DNA of 50,627 nt from an uncultured Lachnospiraceae bacterium (GCA_902766735.1 CACXEU010000066.1:1-50627); one strand, 5' to 3'; positions 17,458-26,511 are shown, numbered from the stretch's first letter. Program-made: numbers and translations. Notes: generated by a model not told the origin, from the sequence alone.

Positions 17458-18819
17458 ATGAGAGAATCAAGAGCTTTTCGAAGAATTATTGTTCTTTTAC
17501 TTTTAGCAATTAATGTTGCCGGACAAACGGCAATTTTTGGATATTTTTGGGTAACCCATTACAATTTAGGAATTGATCGACCTTTCGTTATCAGAGGTCA
17601 TTTGGTAATGTTCCTAGTATATGCTATTTTGTTTACTGCATTTGGTAATGTATACGGTGCATTTAAGATTCGGAGACTTCAGTACTCAAATCTGATTTTT
17701 TCGCAGATTCTTGCACTATTGTTTGCAAATGTCATTGAATATTTTGAAATATCGCTGTTGTCCCTGCGCATGGTGGATCCGGCGACTTTGATTGGAATGT
17801 CTTTTGACAATATTTTGTTTGCCCTGGCTTGGGTTGGCGTGGAAATGCTGATATATCGTTGGTTATATCCACCAAGAGACATGCTTCTTATCTATAGTGA
17901 CAGAGATCCTGATAACTTAGTCGCAAAGATTAAGACGAGACAGGATAAATATATGATTACTGATGAAATCCACTGTGATGCGGATCCGGATGAATTGAAG
18001 TATGCCATCCGTCATCATCAGTCCGTGATTTTATGTGACATTCCGAGTGGACAGAGAAACCAGATTATTAAGTATTGCTATATGCATGATAAACGTGCGT
18101 ATATTACGCCAAAACTTTCGGATATTATCATTATCGGATGTGAGCAGAATACATTGTTTGACTCCCCATTGCTAGTTACAAAGATTAAAGGACTGAAGTG
18201 GGAACAGGCTGTTGCCAAGAGAATGATGGACATTGTGATTGCTCTTGCTTTATGTATTCCGACTGTGGCAGTAATGGTTGTGGTTGCCATTGGGAACTTG
18301 ATTTGGGATCGTGGACCATTGTTCTATACACAGCCGAGATTAACACAGAATGGAAAAGTGTTTAAGATTATTAAATTCAGAAGCATGAAGGTGGATTCAG
18401 AGAAAGACGGTGCGAGACTTGCAGCGAAGGAAGATGACCGAATTACAAAAGTTGGTAAGGTTCTTCGTGCCACCCACTTGGATGAATTGCCGCAGGTCTT
18501 CAATATTTTAATGGGACATATGTCGGTTGTTGGACCACGTCCTGAAAGACCTGAGATTGCAAAGGAATATGAAGCAGCGATTCCGGAATTCCGATTCCGT
18601 TTGAAGGTTAAGGCAGGATTGACCGGATATGCACAGGTATATGGAAAGTATAATACGACACCATATGATAAATTGAAACTGGATTTATATTATATCCAGC
18701 ATTATAAAGTATATATGGACATTCAGTTGATTCTGATGACGTTTAAGATTATGTTCTTGAAGGAGAATACCGAAGGGATTGAAAAAGATCAGGTAACTGC
18801 GACCATAACAAAAAGATAG
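17458..18819 (+). CDS. Polyprenyl-phosphate sugar-1-phosphate transferase (PGT)
   Basis: A 453-residue membrane protein of the WbaP/exopolysaccharide initiating-transferase type. Such enzymes move a sugar phosphate from a UDP-sugar onto undecaprenyl phosphate and so start polymer assembly. There are about four N-terminal membrane helices (about 10-135) and a soluble Rossmann-like middle. The catalytic C-terminus starts with MDIVIALALCIP near residue 258. It shows PLFYTQPRLTQNGKVFKIIKFRSMK, the HLDELPQ acid pair, VGPRPERPE, and AGLTGYAQVYGKY. The sugar (often glucose, galactose or a diNAc sugar) cannot be decided. It heads the operon with the GT2, CDP-glycerol transferase and TagD genes, in place of TagO. 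Confidence 0.9.
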   Translation: MRESRAFRRIIVLLLLAINVAGQTAIFGYFWVTHYNLGIDRPFVIRGHLVMFLVYAILFTAFGNVYGAFKIRRLQYSNLIFSQILALLFANVIEYFEISLLSLRMVDPATLIGMSFDNILFALAWVGVEMLIYRWLYPPRDMLLIYSDRDPDNLVAKIKTRQDKYMITDEIHCDADPDELKYAIRHHQSVILCDIPSGQRNQIIKYCYMHDKRAYITPKLSDIIIIGCEQNTLFDSPLLVTKIKGLKWEQAVAKRMMDIVIALALCIPTVAVMVVVAIGNLIWDRGPLFYTQPRLTQNGKVFKIIKFRSMKVDSEKDGARLAAKEDDRITKVGKVLRATHLDELPQVFNILMGHMSVVGPRPERPEIAKEYEAAIPEFRFRLKVKAGLTGYAQVYGKYNTTPYDKLKLDLYYIQHYKVYMDIQLILMTFKIMFLKENTEGIEKDQVTATITKR

Positions 18820-18823
18820 GTGA

Positions 18824-19642
18824 ATGATTGTGGACTATTCCGTATTAATGTCAGTATATAAGAAAGAAAAAGCAGAATATTTAAGGACCGCCATAGACAG
18901 CGTATTGAACCAAACGGTTCCTCCAAAGGACTTTGTGCTTGTCTGTGACGGACCTCTGAATGATAGCCTGGAAGATGTGATTGCACATTATGCAAAAACA
19001 GCTCCGGGCTTGTTCAATGTCTACAGACTACCATATAATGTGGGATTGGCAAAGGCTTTGAACAATGGAATTTTGCAGTGCAAGAGTGAAGTGATTGCCC
19101 GAATGGACAGTGATGACATTTGTGCACCGGACCGTATGGAAAAACAGTTACAGGCCATGAAAAAGACCGGTGCTGATATTGTGGGAGCCAATGTCATCGA
19201 GTTTGTAGGGGATATCGATCACACCGGTGGCGTTCGTCAGGTACCGGAAACGCAGGAAGAAATCCTGGCATACGTAAAGAAAAGAACACCGTTTAATCAC
19301 CCTACGGTGATGTACCGGAAACGGGCGGTAGTGGAAGCCGGACTTTATGAGGATTATCGATATTTTGAGGATTACCATTTGTGGGCTGTAATGCTAAAGC
19401 AAGGGGTAACAGGATATAATATTCAGGAAAATCTGGTATATATGCGTGGTGGTGAGGCGATGTATAAGCGCCGCGGAGGACTGGCATATATCGGAAGTAT
19501 TTTTCGATTCCAGAATTCCCTGAGAAAATTGGGATACATTGGTATGGTTTCCTTTTTAGTGAATGGAATCAGCCGTTCCCTGGTGAGCCTTTTCCCCACC
19601 GGACTTCGCAAGTCCCTGTACGAAAAGGTGCTAAGAAAGTAA
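18824..19642 (+). CDS. GT2 glycosyltransferase
   Basis: A 272-residue GT-A glycosyltransferase. The start SVLMSVYKKE matches the first GT2 strand. LVCDGPLN replaces the usual VDDGS. ARMDSDDICAPDR (about 89-101) is the metal/nucleotide-sugar motif, followed by NHPTVMYRK and EDYHLWAVML, which contains the catalytic-base acid. It is compact, of the same build as WaaE/WfgS-like transferases in polysaccharide loci. It starts 4 nt after the PGT gene, so translational coupling is likely, and it may add the second sugar to the lipid-linked primer. Donor not determined. Confidence 0.85.
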   Translation: MIVDYSVLMSVYKKEKAEYLRTAIDSVLNQTVPPKDFVLVCDGPLNDSLEDVIAHYAKTAPGLFNVYRLPYNVGLAKALNNGILQCKSEVIARMDSDDICAPDRMEKQLQAMKKTGADIVGANVIEFVGDIDHTGGVRQVPETQEEILAYVKKRTPFNHPTVMYRKRAVVEAGLYEDYRYFEDYHLWAVMLKQGVTGYNIQENLVYMRGGEAMYKRRGGLAYIGSIFRFQNSLRKLGYIGMVSFLVNGISRSLVSLFPTGLRKSLYEKVLRK

Positions 19643-19645
19643 AAA

Positions 19646-19661
19646 GCCTGATTCATCAGGC
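19646..19661 (+). other. Intercistronic hairpin before CDP-glycerol transferase gene
   Basis: GCCTGA (19646-19651), loop TTCA, TCAGGC (19656-19661), immediately before the gggaag ribosome binding site of the next gene. There is no T-tract, so it is more likely an RNA processing or translation-control element than a terminator. Confidence 0.5.
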
Positions 19662-19673
19662 GGGAAGAATATT

Positions 19674-20786
19674 ATGAAAAAAGAACTGTTGAAAGTTGGG
19701 TTTAAGCCCCTGACATTATGTAATAAATTCATAAAGAAAGATAACCGATTGATATTTTTCTACTCCAATCTTGGATTTCGTGACAATGTGAAAGCTTTTT
19801 ATGATTATCTGATTCGTGAGGGGTATCACAAGGAGTACCGCATCGTGGTCAGTGCCAATGACTATGAGCGGTTTGTACAGGATGCACCGGAAGGAGTAAC
19901 CTTTGTTGGAACAAAGGAAGGAATTCGCTACTTTCTGAAAGCAAAGTATGCGTTCTTCTGTTTTGGAAAGTATCCAATCAAACCGGCGAAGAAACAGATG
20001 GTTGTGAACCTATGGCATGGAACTCCGTTGAAAAAGATTGGAAACCTGGAACAAGGGTGCGAGAAAATTGATTATAACTTTTTCACGAAGGTTTTAACCA
20101 CAGCGCCGATGTATAAGCCAATTATGGCAAGTATTTTCGGTTGCAAGGAAAGCCAGGTTGAAGTTATGGGAAATCCGCGAAATGACGAAATGTTTGTGGC
20201 TGAACCATTGGTGGATACATCCATTCGTCGAGGAAGCAGAAAGGTGTTCTTATGGCTTCCGACTTATCGGGAGTATAATCCGGATTTTATAATCTCCTGT
20301 TTAAGCAGGGAGGATTTAGAACGGTTAAATGAATATCTGAAGGGTGTAGATTGCCGATTGATTATTAAGACCCATCCACTTCAGAAAGTGGAAGAGGTTG
20401 TGAAATATCCATATATTGATTTCATTACGGAAGAGCAGTTACAGAAGCAGAAAATGACCGTATATACGTTGTTACGTAATGCAGATGCATTGATTACGGA
20501 TTATTCTTCCGTGTATATCGATTATATGCTTTTAAACCGTCCTATTGCTTTTGCAGTGGAAGACATGGAAGAATATGGACAAAAGAGAGGGTTCGTTTTT
20601 GAAAATCCCAAGGAATATATGCCGGGAATGGAAATCAAGAATGTGGCAGATGTGGAAACATTCATAGCGGATACTTTTAATGGGATGGATTCCTATAAAG
20701 AACAGCGGGAAGAGATTAACAACAGGGTAAACTATTATCAGGATGGAGATACTTGTGAGCGAATTGCAAATAGGTTTATCAGATAG
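19674..20786 (+). CDS. CDP-glycerol glycerophosphotransferase family (TagB-like)
   Basis: This 370-residue GT-B protein is of the TagB/TagF family, which transfers glycerol phosphate from CDP-glycerol to a lipid-linked acceptor at the inner membrane face. Motifs: WHGTPLKKIG (114-123), GNPRNDEMF (166-174), LPTYREYNP, IKTHPLQK (231-238, with the conserved histidine), and TDYSSVYIDYML (275-286). Its size is close to TagB (the single-addition primase) rather than the polymerase TagF. An amphipathic N-terminus without a real membrane helix suggests peripheral membrane binding. It may set the first phosphoglycerol on the disaccharide primer. Confidence 0.85.
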   Translation: MKKELLKVGFKPLTLCNKFIKKDNRLIFFYSNLGFRDNVKAFYDYLIREGYHKEYRIVVSANDYERFVQDAPEGVTFVGTKEGIRYFLKAKYAFFCFGKYPIKPAKKQMVVNLWHGTPLKKIGNLEQGCEKIDYNFFTKVLTTAPMYKPIMASIFGCKESQVEVMGNPRNDEMFVAEPLVDTSIRRGSRKVFLWLPTYREYNPDFIISCLSREDLERLNEYLKGVDCRLIIKTHPLQKVEEVVKYPYIDFITEEQLQKQKMTVYTLLRNADALITDYSSVYIDYMLLNRPIAFAVEDMEEYGQKRGFVFENPKEYMPGMEIKNVADVETFIADTFNGMDSYKEQREEINNRVNYYQDGDTCERIANRFIR

Positions 20787-20795
20787 GAAGAGATT

Positions 20796-22001
20796 GTGAA
20801 GTTTATTAGAAATGGTCTGAGAAGACTGATGCTTTTATACAAACGAATATTGTTTTTAGTGGCAAGAATGTTTCTAAGGCCGGATAGTAGGACTATTGTG
20901 TTTGAGAGTTTTCAGGGACGAAGCTTCGCCTGCAATCCCAAGGGGATTTTTGATGCAATGATTTCGGACTCCCGTTACCGGGATTATCGGTTCATCTGGG
21001 TCTTCAGAGATGTGGAAAAGGGAAGAAAACTGATTCCGGATTCTCGGGTTCAGCTGGTGCGTTTTGAAAGCTTTGCTTACTACAAGGCATTAGCAAAGGC
21101 GAAATATTGGATTTTTAATTCTAACACTAGAGATTTTCTGAAGCCGGGAAAACAGCGAGTGTTTGTGCAAACCTGGCATGGAACTCCATTAAAAAAAATC
21201 GGATGTGATGTAGAACGAGAAGGAAATGCCGTTACAAAGGTTTCTGAGATTTTAAAAATCTATCACAGGGAAGCAAAGAAGATTTCCTATATGATTTCGC
21301 CTTCTGCCTATTGTACAGAAAAATTGATATCCGCCTTTGATTTAAAGGAATGTGGAAAAGAAGAGATTGTCCTGGAAGTGGGGTATCCGCGAAACGATAG
21401 CTTGTTTCATAAGACAAAGGAAGAAATCGATGCATTAAAAAAACAGTTACATCTTCCGATGGATAAGAAGGTTCTTCTCTATGCTCCGACATTTCGGGAT
21501 CATAAACATTCTGAATTGGGTGGATTTGCTGTGGAGCAGGGACTGGATTTTGGAAAGTTAAGAGAACAATTGGGAGGGGATTACATTGTTTTATTCCGTG
21601 CCCATTATTTTATTGCAAGGCGTCTGGACCTCAAACAGTATGAAGGATTCGTTTATGATGTATCAGATGTGAATGACGTTAATGAGTTATATCTGGTCAG
21701 TGATGTATTAGTTACAGACTATTCTTCTGTATTTTTTGATTATGCGAACTTAAGAAGGCCGATGTTTTTCTTAATGTATGATTATGAGGAATATAAAAAT
21801 CAAGTGCGGGATATGTACTTTGATATTGAAGAACTTCCGGGACCGATTGTATCCAATCAGGATGCTTTCGTGGAGAGCCTTGGGACATATGAGCCAAAAG
21901 AATGGCAGGAAAAATATGAGGCATTTCATAACAAATATAATTATCTGGATGGTCCGGATTGCGGGAAAAAAGCAGCAGAGCGGATTATTCAGGAATCCTA
22001 G
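20796..22001 (+). CDS. CDP-glycerol glycerophosphotransferase family (TagF-like)
   Basis: A 401-residue TagB/TagF-type protein that starts with GTG after an aggaag site, 9 nt behind its homologue. Motifs: IVFESFQGRSFACNPKG near 34-50, WHGTPLKKIG (127-136), GYPRNDSLF, YAPTFRDHKH, and TDYSSVFFDYANL. The segment FRAHYFIARRLD replaces the RPHP form of the upstream fusion protein but keeps the histidine. The FES..GR..CNP opening is typical of polymerase-type and repeat-unit transferases. Together with the preceding gene this gives two CDP-glycerol enzymes in a row, as in TagB-TagF pairs. Substrate CDP-glycerol is supported by the adjacent tagD. Confidence 0.85.
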   Translation: MKFIRNGLRRLMLLYKRILFLVARMFLRPDSRTIVFESFQGRSFACNPKGIFDAMISDSRYRDYRFIWVFRDVEKGRKLIPDSRVQLVRFESFAYYKALAKAKYWIFNSNTRDFLKPGKQRVFVQTWHGTPLKKIGCDVEREGNAVTKVSEILKIYHREAKKISYMISPSAYCTEKLISAFDLKECGKEEIVLEVGYPRNDSLFHKTKEEIDALKKQLHLPMDKKVLLYAPTFRDHKHSELGGFAVEQGLDFGKLREQLGGDYIVLFRAHYFIARRLDLKQYEGFVYDVSDVNDVNELYLVSDVLVTDYSSVFFDYANLRRPMFFLMYDYEEYKNQVRDMYFDIEELPGPIVSNQDAFVESLGTYEPKEWQEKYEAFHNKYNYLDGPDCGKKAAERIIQES

Positions 22002-22005
22002 GATG

Positions 22006-22030
22006 TTGCCAAAATTTGACTAATTGGCAA
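22006..22030. promoter_or_regulatory. Inverted repeat over the tagD -35, possible operator
   Basis: TTGCCAA (22006-22012) and TTGGCAA (22024-22030) form a perfect 7-bp inverted repeat with an 11-nt spacer. It brackets the -35 hexamer TTGACT (22016-22021) of the next promoter, so a repressor bound here would block RNA polymerase. Confidence 0.45.
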
Positions 22031-22044
22031 GATACCCGTAAAAT
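22016..22044 (+). promoter_or_regulatory. Internal promoter for tagD and the GT2/TagF fusion
   Basis: TTGACT (22016-22021), 17-bp spacer, TAAAAT (22039-22044). The leader to tagD is about 45 nt. Confidence 0.7.
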
Positions 22045-22095
22045 AGCGTAAGAGCGTTAATTTTTCGAAGATAATTTTTATAAAGGAGATACAAG

Positions 22096-22488
22096 ATGAA
22101 AAGAGTAATTACCTATGGAACTTTTGATATGCTGCATTACGGACATATTAACTTACTCCGTAGAGCAAAGGAATTAGGTGACTATTTAGTAGTTGTTTTA
22201 TCAACTGATGAATTCAACTGGAACTCAAAACAAAAAAAATGCTATTTTACTTATGAAGAAAGAAAGATGGTTTTAGAAGCAATCCGTTACGTGGATTTAG
22301 TAATTCCGGAAAATAACTGGGAACAGAAAGTTTCTGATGTTCAGGATTACAAGATTGATACGTTTGTCATGGGAAATGACTGGGAAGGAAAATTTGATTT
22401 CTTGAAGGATTACTGTGAAGTGGTTTATCTTCCAAGAACAGAAGGAATTTCCACCACACAGATTAAAACGGATTTAAATAACAAATAA
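22096..22488 (+). CDS. tagD: Glycerol-3-phosphate cytidylyltransferase
   Basis: A 130-residue enzyme that makes CDP-glycerol from CTP and sn-glycerol 3-phosphate. It matches TagD/TarD throughout: TYGTFDMLHYGHINLL with the nucleotide-binding HxGH (14-17), LSTDEFNW, and the second CTP motif RTEGISTTQI (114-123). The length (about 129 in Bacillus TagD) is normal. It has its own promoter with an inverted repeat over the -35. It is the donor-making enzyme for the CDP-glycerol transferase domains in this window and the best evidence that the polymer contains phosphoglycerol. Confidence 0.95.
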   Translation: MKRVITYGTFDMLHYGHINLLRRAKELGDYLVVVLSTDEFNWNSKQKKCYFTYEERKMVLEAIRYVDLVIPENNWEQKVSDVQDYKIDTFVMGNDWEGKFDFLKDYCEVVYLPRTEGISTTQIKTDLNNK

Positions 22489-22499
22489 GGAGCAAGATA

Positions 22500-24689
22500 A
22501 TGGTTAGCATTATTGTTACGCATAAAAAAGGAATAAACTATTTAAGAGATACTTTTGAAAGTATTGATTTACAGGAATTTCAGGATTATGAAACAATTCT
22601 TGTAATTGATGGGGAAGAAGATGATCCGAGTGCGTTAATTAAGGAATATGAAAATAAGATTCATTTAAAGGTGTTCCGTTTGGAAGGAAAGCATGGCGTA
22701 TCTGCGGCCAGAAACTATGGTATGGATCATGCAAGCGGAGAATTTATTTACTTCCTGGATGGAGATGACTATTTATATGGAGATGCCATTGGAAAACTTG
22801 TTTCCGTAATGACAGAAGATGATGATTTGGCATACGGAGACATGAACTATACATGGTTCCACAGAAAAGCCTTTAACGATGAACAAAAGAATACTAATGA
22901 AGATAATGATGGAGATGAGGAGGCAATCTTAAAGGAATATCCATTTGAGGATATCTATGAATATTGTTTCCGGAAATATTCCCGCCTGAAAGCCATTACA
23001 GTATTAGGAGTATTATATCGCAAGAGCTTTTTGGAAGAAAATCAGATTCGTTTCGATGAAGACCAGATCTACTATGCGGATGCTCCGTTCTTTACGAAAG
23101 TTCTTTCTTGTTTAAAGAGCTATAAATATGATAAGGAAGCAATTTATGTAAAGCGTTATCACAATGACAAGGAACAAAATCCTTCCATTAATCAGGTGGT
23201 GGCAGAAGACAGAGAGGAACACTACATTGCCAGTTATCGTCAGGCTATTGATTTCGCCGGAGAAAACCAGAAACTGAAATCACATCTGGAGTTGGTAATC
23301 GGAAAGTATTTTGTAAAATTCTATTCGACCAGATTCCGTTGGGATCCGGATCCAAAGTGGGAAAATGAACGTCTCGTTCCTTTCCAGGCAGAAATTGCAA
23401 AAACATCGAAGAAGTCCGTGAAGGAACTGGGACTTTTTGACAGGATTTTATTAAATCAGGTTCGAAAAAATAATGTGAAAAAAATTAAGAAGTGGGCAAC
23501 TCGTCGAATGTTTAAGAATAAGTTGTTCCGTATTATAAAGAATAAGAGACAGTTTTACCGTGCAGTGAATCTTCACATTTTCCATAAGTTTTCCATGAAA
23601 GATAATTGGGTTATTTTCGAAAGTTTTGTCGGAAGAAATTATTCCGGACAGCCGAAGTATGTATATCAGTATATGCAGAAGGAATATGGAAATAAATTCC
23701 GTTATATGTGGATTGTGGACAAGAAGGGAATTGAAATCGACGGAAAGCACACAAAAGTTAAGCGTTTCGGATTAAAGTATTTTTACTACATGACCCGTTC
23801 TAAATATTGGGTGAATAACATGAGACAGCCGACCTGGCTTCCACGCCGAGAAGGTCAGATTATGTTGGAAACCTGGCATGGAACTCCGTTAAAGCGTTTG
23901 GTGTTTGACATGGATGATGTCCATGCAGCAAATCCGCATTACAAGAGTATTGTTTATAAGCAGAGTAGAGAATGGGATTATCTGTTATCTGACAATCCAT
24001 TCTCCACAGAAAAGTTCCAGAGCTGTTTCCGTTATGAAAAGGAAAAAATTCTGGAATTAGGTTATCCTGCAAATGATCCGTTATATGCACCGGATTTGGA
24101 AGAACGTTCCATTGCAATCAAGAAGAAATTGGGAATTCCATTGGACAAGAAAGTATTACTGTATGCTCCGACATGGAGAGATGACAGTTATTATGATGCA
24201 GGGGAATACAAGTTTGATCTGGCATTGGATTTAGACCGTATGCGCCAGGAGTTCGAAGGGGAATATGTGATTTTGCTTCGTATGCATTACTGGATTGTGG
24301 ATAAATTGGATTTATCTAAGTATCCGGGCTTCGTATACAATGGAAGTAATTACGATGATATCACAGAACTCTATATGATTTCTGATATCTGTATGACAGA
24401 CTATTCGTCCGTATTCTTTGATTATGCAAACTTAAAGAGACCAATTCTTTATTACACATATGATTTGGAAAAATATCGTGATGTACTTCGTGGTTTTTAT
24501 CTGGATGTGGAAAAAGATTTACCGGGTCCATTACTTCTTACCAATGATGAAGTGGTGGAAGCAATCAAGAACATTGATCAGATTTCAGCACAGTACAAGG
24601 ATAAATACGATGAGTTTTATGACAGATTCTGTTGTATCGACGATGGACATGCAGCAGAGCGTGTTGTAAAAGCAGTATTTGAAAAATAA
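22500..24689 (+). CDS. GT2 / TagF-type CDP-glycerol transferase fusion
   Basis: A 729-residue bifunctional protein. Residues 1-~320 are a GT2 domain with SIIVTHKKG, the acid motif FLDGDDYL (85-92) and an acidic asparagine/glutamate-rich insertion (about 120-145). A short basic bridge leads to the GT-B domain (about 360-729) with VIFESFVGRNYSGQPKY, WHGTPLKRLVF (about 459), ELGYPANDPLY, YAPTWRDDSYY, RMHYWIVDKLD and TDYSSVFFDYANL (about 632). It lies 11 nt after tagD. Order and fusion suggest a polymerase that adds a sugar and a glycerol phosphate per repeat. It is distinct from the 891-residue fusion at 4745, which has a beta domain between the parts. Confidence 0.88.
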   Translation: MVSIIVTHKKGINYLRDTFESIDLQEFQDYETILVIDGEEDDPSALIKEYENKIHLKVFRLEGKHGVSAARNYGMDHASGEFIYFLDGDDYLYGDAIGKLVSVMTEDDDLAYGDMNYTWFHRKAFNDEQKNTNEDNDGDEEAILKEYPFEDIYEYCFRKYSRLKAITVLGVLYRKSFLEENQIRFDEDQIYYADAPFFTKVLSCLKSYKYDKEAIYVKRYHNDKEQNPSINQVVAEDREEHYIASYRQAIDFAGENQKLKSHLELVIGKYFVKFYSTRFRWDPDPKWENERLVPFQAEIAKTSKKSVKELGLFDRILLNQVRKNNVKKIKKWATRRMFKNKLFRIIKNKRQFYRAVNLHIFHKFSMKDNWVIFESFVGRNYSGQPKYVYQYMQKEYGNKFRYMWIVDKKGIEIDGKHTKVKRFGLKYFYYMTRSKYWVNNMRQPTWLPRREGQIMLETWHGTPLKRLVFDMDDVHAANPHYKSIVYKQSREWDYLLSDNPFSTEKFQSCFRYEKEKILELGYPANDPLYAPDLEERSIAIKKKLGIPLDKKVLLYAPTWRDDSYYDAGEYKFDLALDLDRMRQEFEGEYVILLRMHYWIVDKLDLSKYPGFVYNGSNYDDITELYMISDICMTDYSSVFFDYANLKRPILYYTYDLEKYRDVLRGFYLDVEKDLPGPLLLTNDEVVEAIKNIDQISAQYKDKYDEFYDRFCCIDDGHAAERVVKAVFEK

Positions 24690-24693
24690 TAAC

Positions 24694-24776
24694 AAAGGGT
24701 GAAACATTCCGCTAGTAAACACGTCATTACGAAAGCCTCGTAATGTCTGGCAGCAGAATGTTTCACCCTTTTTATA
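24694..24776. terminator. Large bidirectional terminator
   Basis: A perfect 16-bp stem, 24694-24709 with 24756-24771, encloses a second perfect hairpin CATTACGA (24725-24732) with TCGTAATG (24738-24745). T-tracts follow on both strands. It separates two convergent transcription units and abuts the minus-strand stop at 24772. Confidence 0.9.
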
Positions 24777-26496
24777 AATCTAATACGGCATTTCCAAAGG
24801 ATGCCCAGTATTTTGTGATTTCTCCGATAAATTCCACTTCATCAAAATGAATATTTCCCAAGGTTCGTCGCACTTCCTGATGGAAGAATTTCTGGGTTTC
24901 CGGGGTCACGAATGGTAGTGCATACCATACCAGAATTCGTACTTCTTCCGGAAGGTTATTGAAGAATTGTTTATTGAATTCATCTTTGAAGGAGGTAACC
25001 AATAGTGTGACATCCGTTTCAGAATAATCAATTTCAGATAAATAGTCTTCCAGTTCATCATAATGTTCTGGGGAATTCACACGGGTATTAAAGCAAAGAA
25101 GTAATCGCTTTTTACCGGTGACGAAGCCATCAAATCCGTAGAAGGACTTTTCCGGTCGGGAGTATTGTTCCAAATGAATTTCCGACAAGTCTTCCCGAAG
25201 AGTCACATCATTTCCCGGGTCTAATGCGTCCCCGAAAACAATATGAATCAATCGCATACAAGCATGACCGTCTTCATTGTAGGTACACCATGACTTCATA
25301 GCTTCCAGTTTTGAAACATAAGGCTTCATATAGGCAGCTGGACCATCAGAAATGGTAATTTTGGTCAGGGCTGCACATGCTTCTCGTTTGTTGGATGTTA
25401 CCAATCCCGGTAATGAATCCACCGGAACGTAAAGGCCTCTGCCACTCTCGTACTGTTCCAAATCGGGAACATAGAAGATAATTGGTTTATCCATCAAAAG
25501 ATAGTCGAAGAATATACTGGAATAATCTGAAATTAAGACGTCAACCACAGAGAGTAGTTCATTGGTATCAATAGTAAAAGGAATCAGCATATCTTTCAGT
25601 TCCGGATCCTCTGCCAAAATTCGGTAGAGGAAATAATGAACACGAAGATAAATACGATAATCCTTACGGTTAATGGATGCCGCAAACTTTTGAACCAGCT
25701 CCTTGAATTCGGTAACATTGTAGTTAAGCTGATCATAAAGCGTTCCTTTCCAGGTAGGGGCATATAAAATAATCTTCTTATCCGTTTCAATTCCAAGAGC
25801 TTCCAATTTTTCCAAGACTGCTTTCCTGTCCGGGTAAACCAGGGTATCACATCTCGGAGACCCAATCTCCAAAAGCTTTCCCTCAAAAAGTCCATCCATT
25901 TTATAAGCACGCCGGTACATGATATTGGTCATGAACCGATTAGAAGATAACAGGTAATCGGCAGACAGAAAATGTCTGGCAGGGCCTCTAGCATTTTCTA
26001 CACGTTCCACAGCATGTTCATATCCCATGATCTTGGTTGGAACTCCATGCCAGGTATTGATATAAACCTGCTCCTTACGTTTTTCAAAAAAGTAGCCAAA
26101 GGTTGTATTGGCGAAAAGATACTTACAGGTTGCAAGATACTCATAATATTCCTTGGATCCTTTTAAAACAATAATGACATTGTTCAGAGACGAAAATTCT
26201 TCTGTGTTAAAAGAAGCCCGTTCCAAATTATCAATGGACCAGACGTGGGTATAATCCTGAAAGGTGGAATCCTCTAACAGTGCTTTAAAAATTGCACGGG
26301 GATGATCTAAAATACCAAGTCCGGCAAAGGCTTCGTAAAAAATATAATTTTCTAAAACCGGTTCCTTCAATGCTTCAAAGTAGATCAGTTTTCCTTTATC
26401 CTTTCGGGACAAGCGACCTGGCTGAATCAATCGTTTTACAAGGTGCTTTGACTGGGAAATGATATTTGGTTTTTTTGTTGCTTTAAATTTTTTCAT
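24772..26496 (-). CDS. TagF-like CDP-glycerol transferase with GT4-like C-terminal stub
   Basis: A 574-residue protein. Residues about 50-400 form a TagB/TagF-type domain: NTWHGVPTKIMGYE, GSPRCDTLVYP, YAPTWKGTLY, LRVHYFLYRIL and SDYSSIFFDYLLMDKPI. The usual WHGTP is WHGVP. The last ~120 residues, from KKRLLLCFNTRVNSPEHYDE on, line up with the beginning of the GT4 domain of its neighbour (KKKVLFFGGG...) but stop after about one Rossmann half. It therefore looks like a shortened descendant of the fusion gene upstream. It is 15 nt downstream of that gene in the same operon. The stop is followed at once by the terminator, with no later frame to suggest a recent frameshift. Confidence 0.8.
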   Translation of the reverse strand: MKKFKATKKPNIISQSKHLVKRLIQPGRLSRKDKGKLIYFEALKEPVLENYIFYEAFAGLGILDHPRAIFKALLEDSTFQDYTHVWSIDNLERASFNTEEFSSLNNVIIVLKGSKEYYEYLATCKYLFANTTFGYFFEKRKEQVYINTWHGVPTKIMGYEHAVERVENARGPARHFLSADYLLSSNRFMTNIMYRRAYKMDGLFEGKLLEIGSPRCDTLVYPDRKAVLEKLEALGIETDKKIILYAPTWKGTLYDQLNYNVTEFKELVQKFAASINRKDYRIYLRVHYFLYRILAEDPELKDMLIPFTIDTNELLSVVDVLISDYSSIFFDYLLMDKPIIFYVPDLEQYESGRGLYVPVDSLPGLVTSNKREACAALTKITISDGPAAYMKPYVSKLEAMKSWCTYNEDGHACMRLIHIVFGDALDPGNDVTLREDLSEIHLEQYSRPEKSFYGFDGFVTGKKRLLLCFNTRVNSPEHYDELEDYLSEIDYSETDVTLLVTSFKDEFNKQFFNNLPEEVRILVWYALPFVTPETQKFFHQEVRRTLGNIHFDEVEFIGEITKYWASFGNAVLDL

Positions 26497-26511
26497 AGGT
26501 TACTCCAAAAT

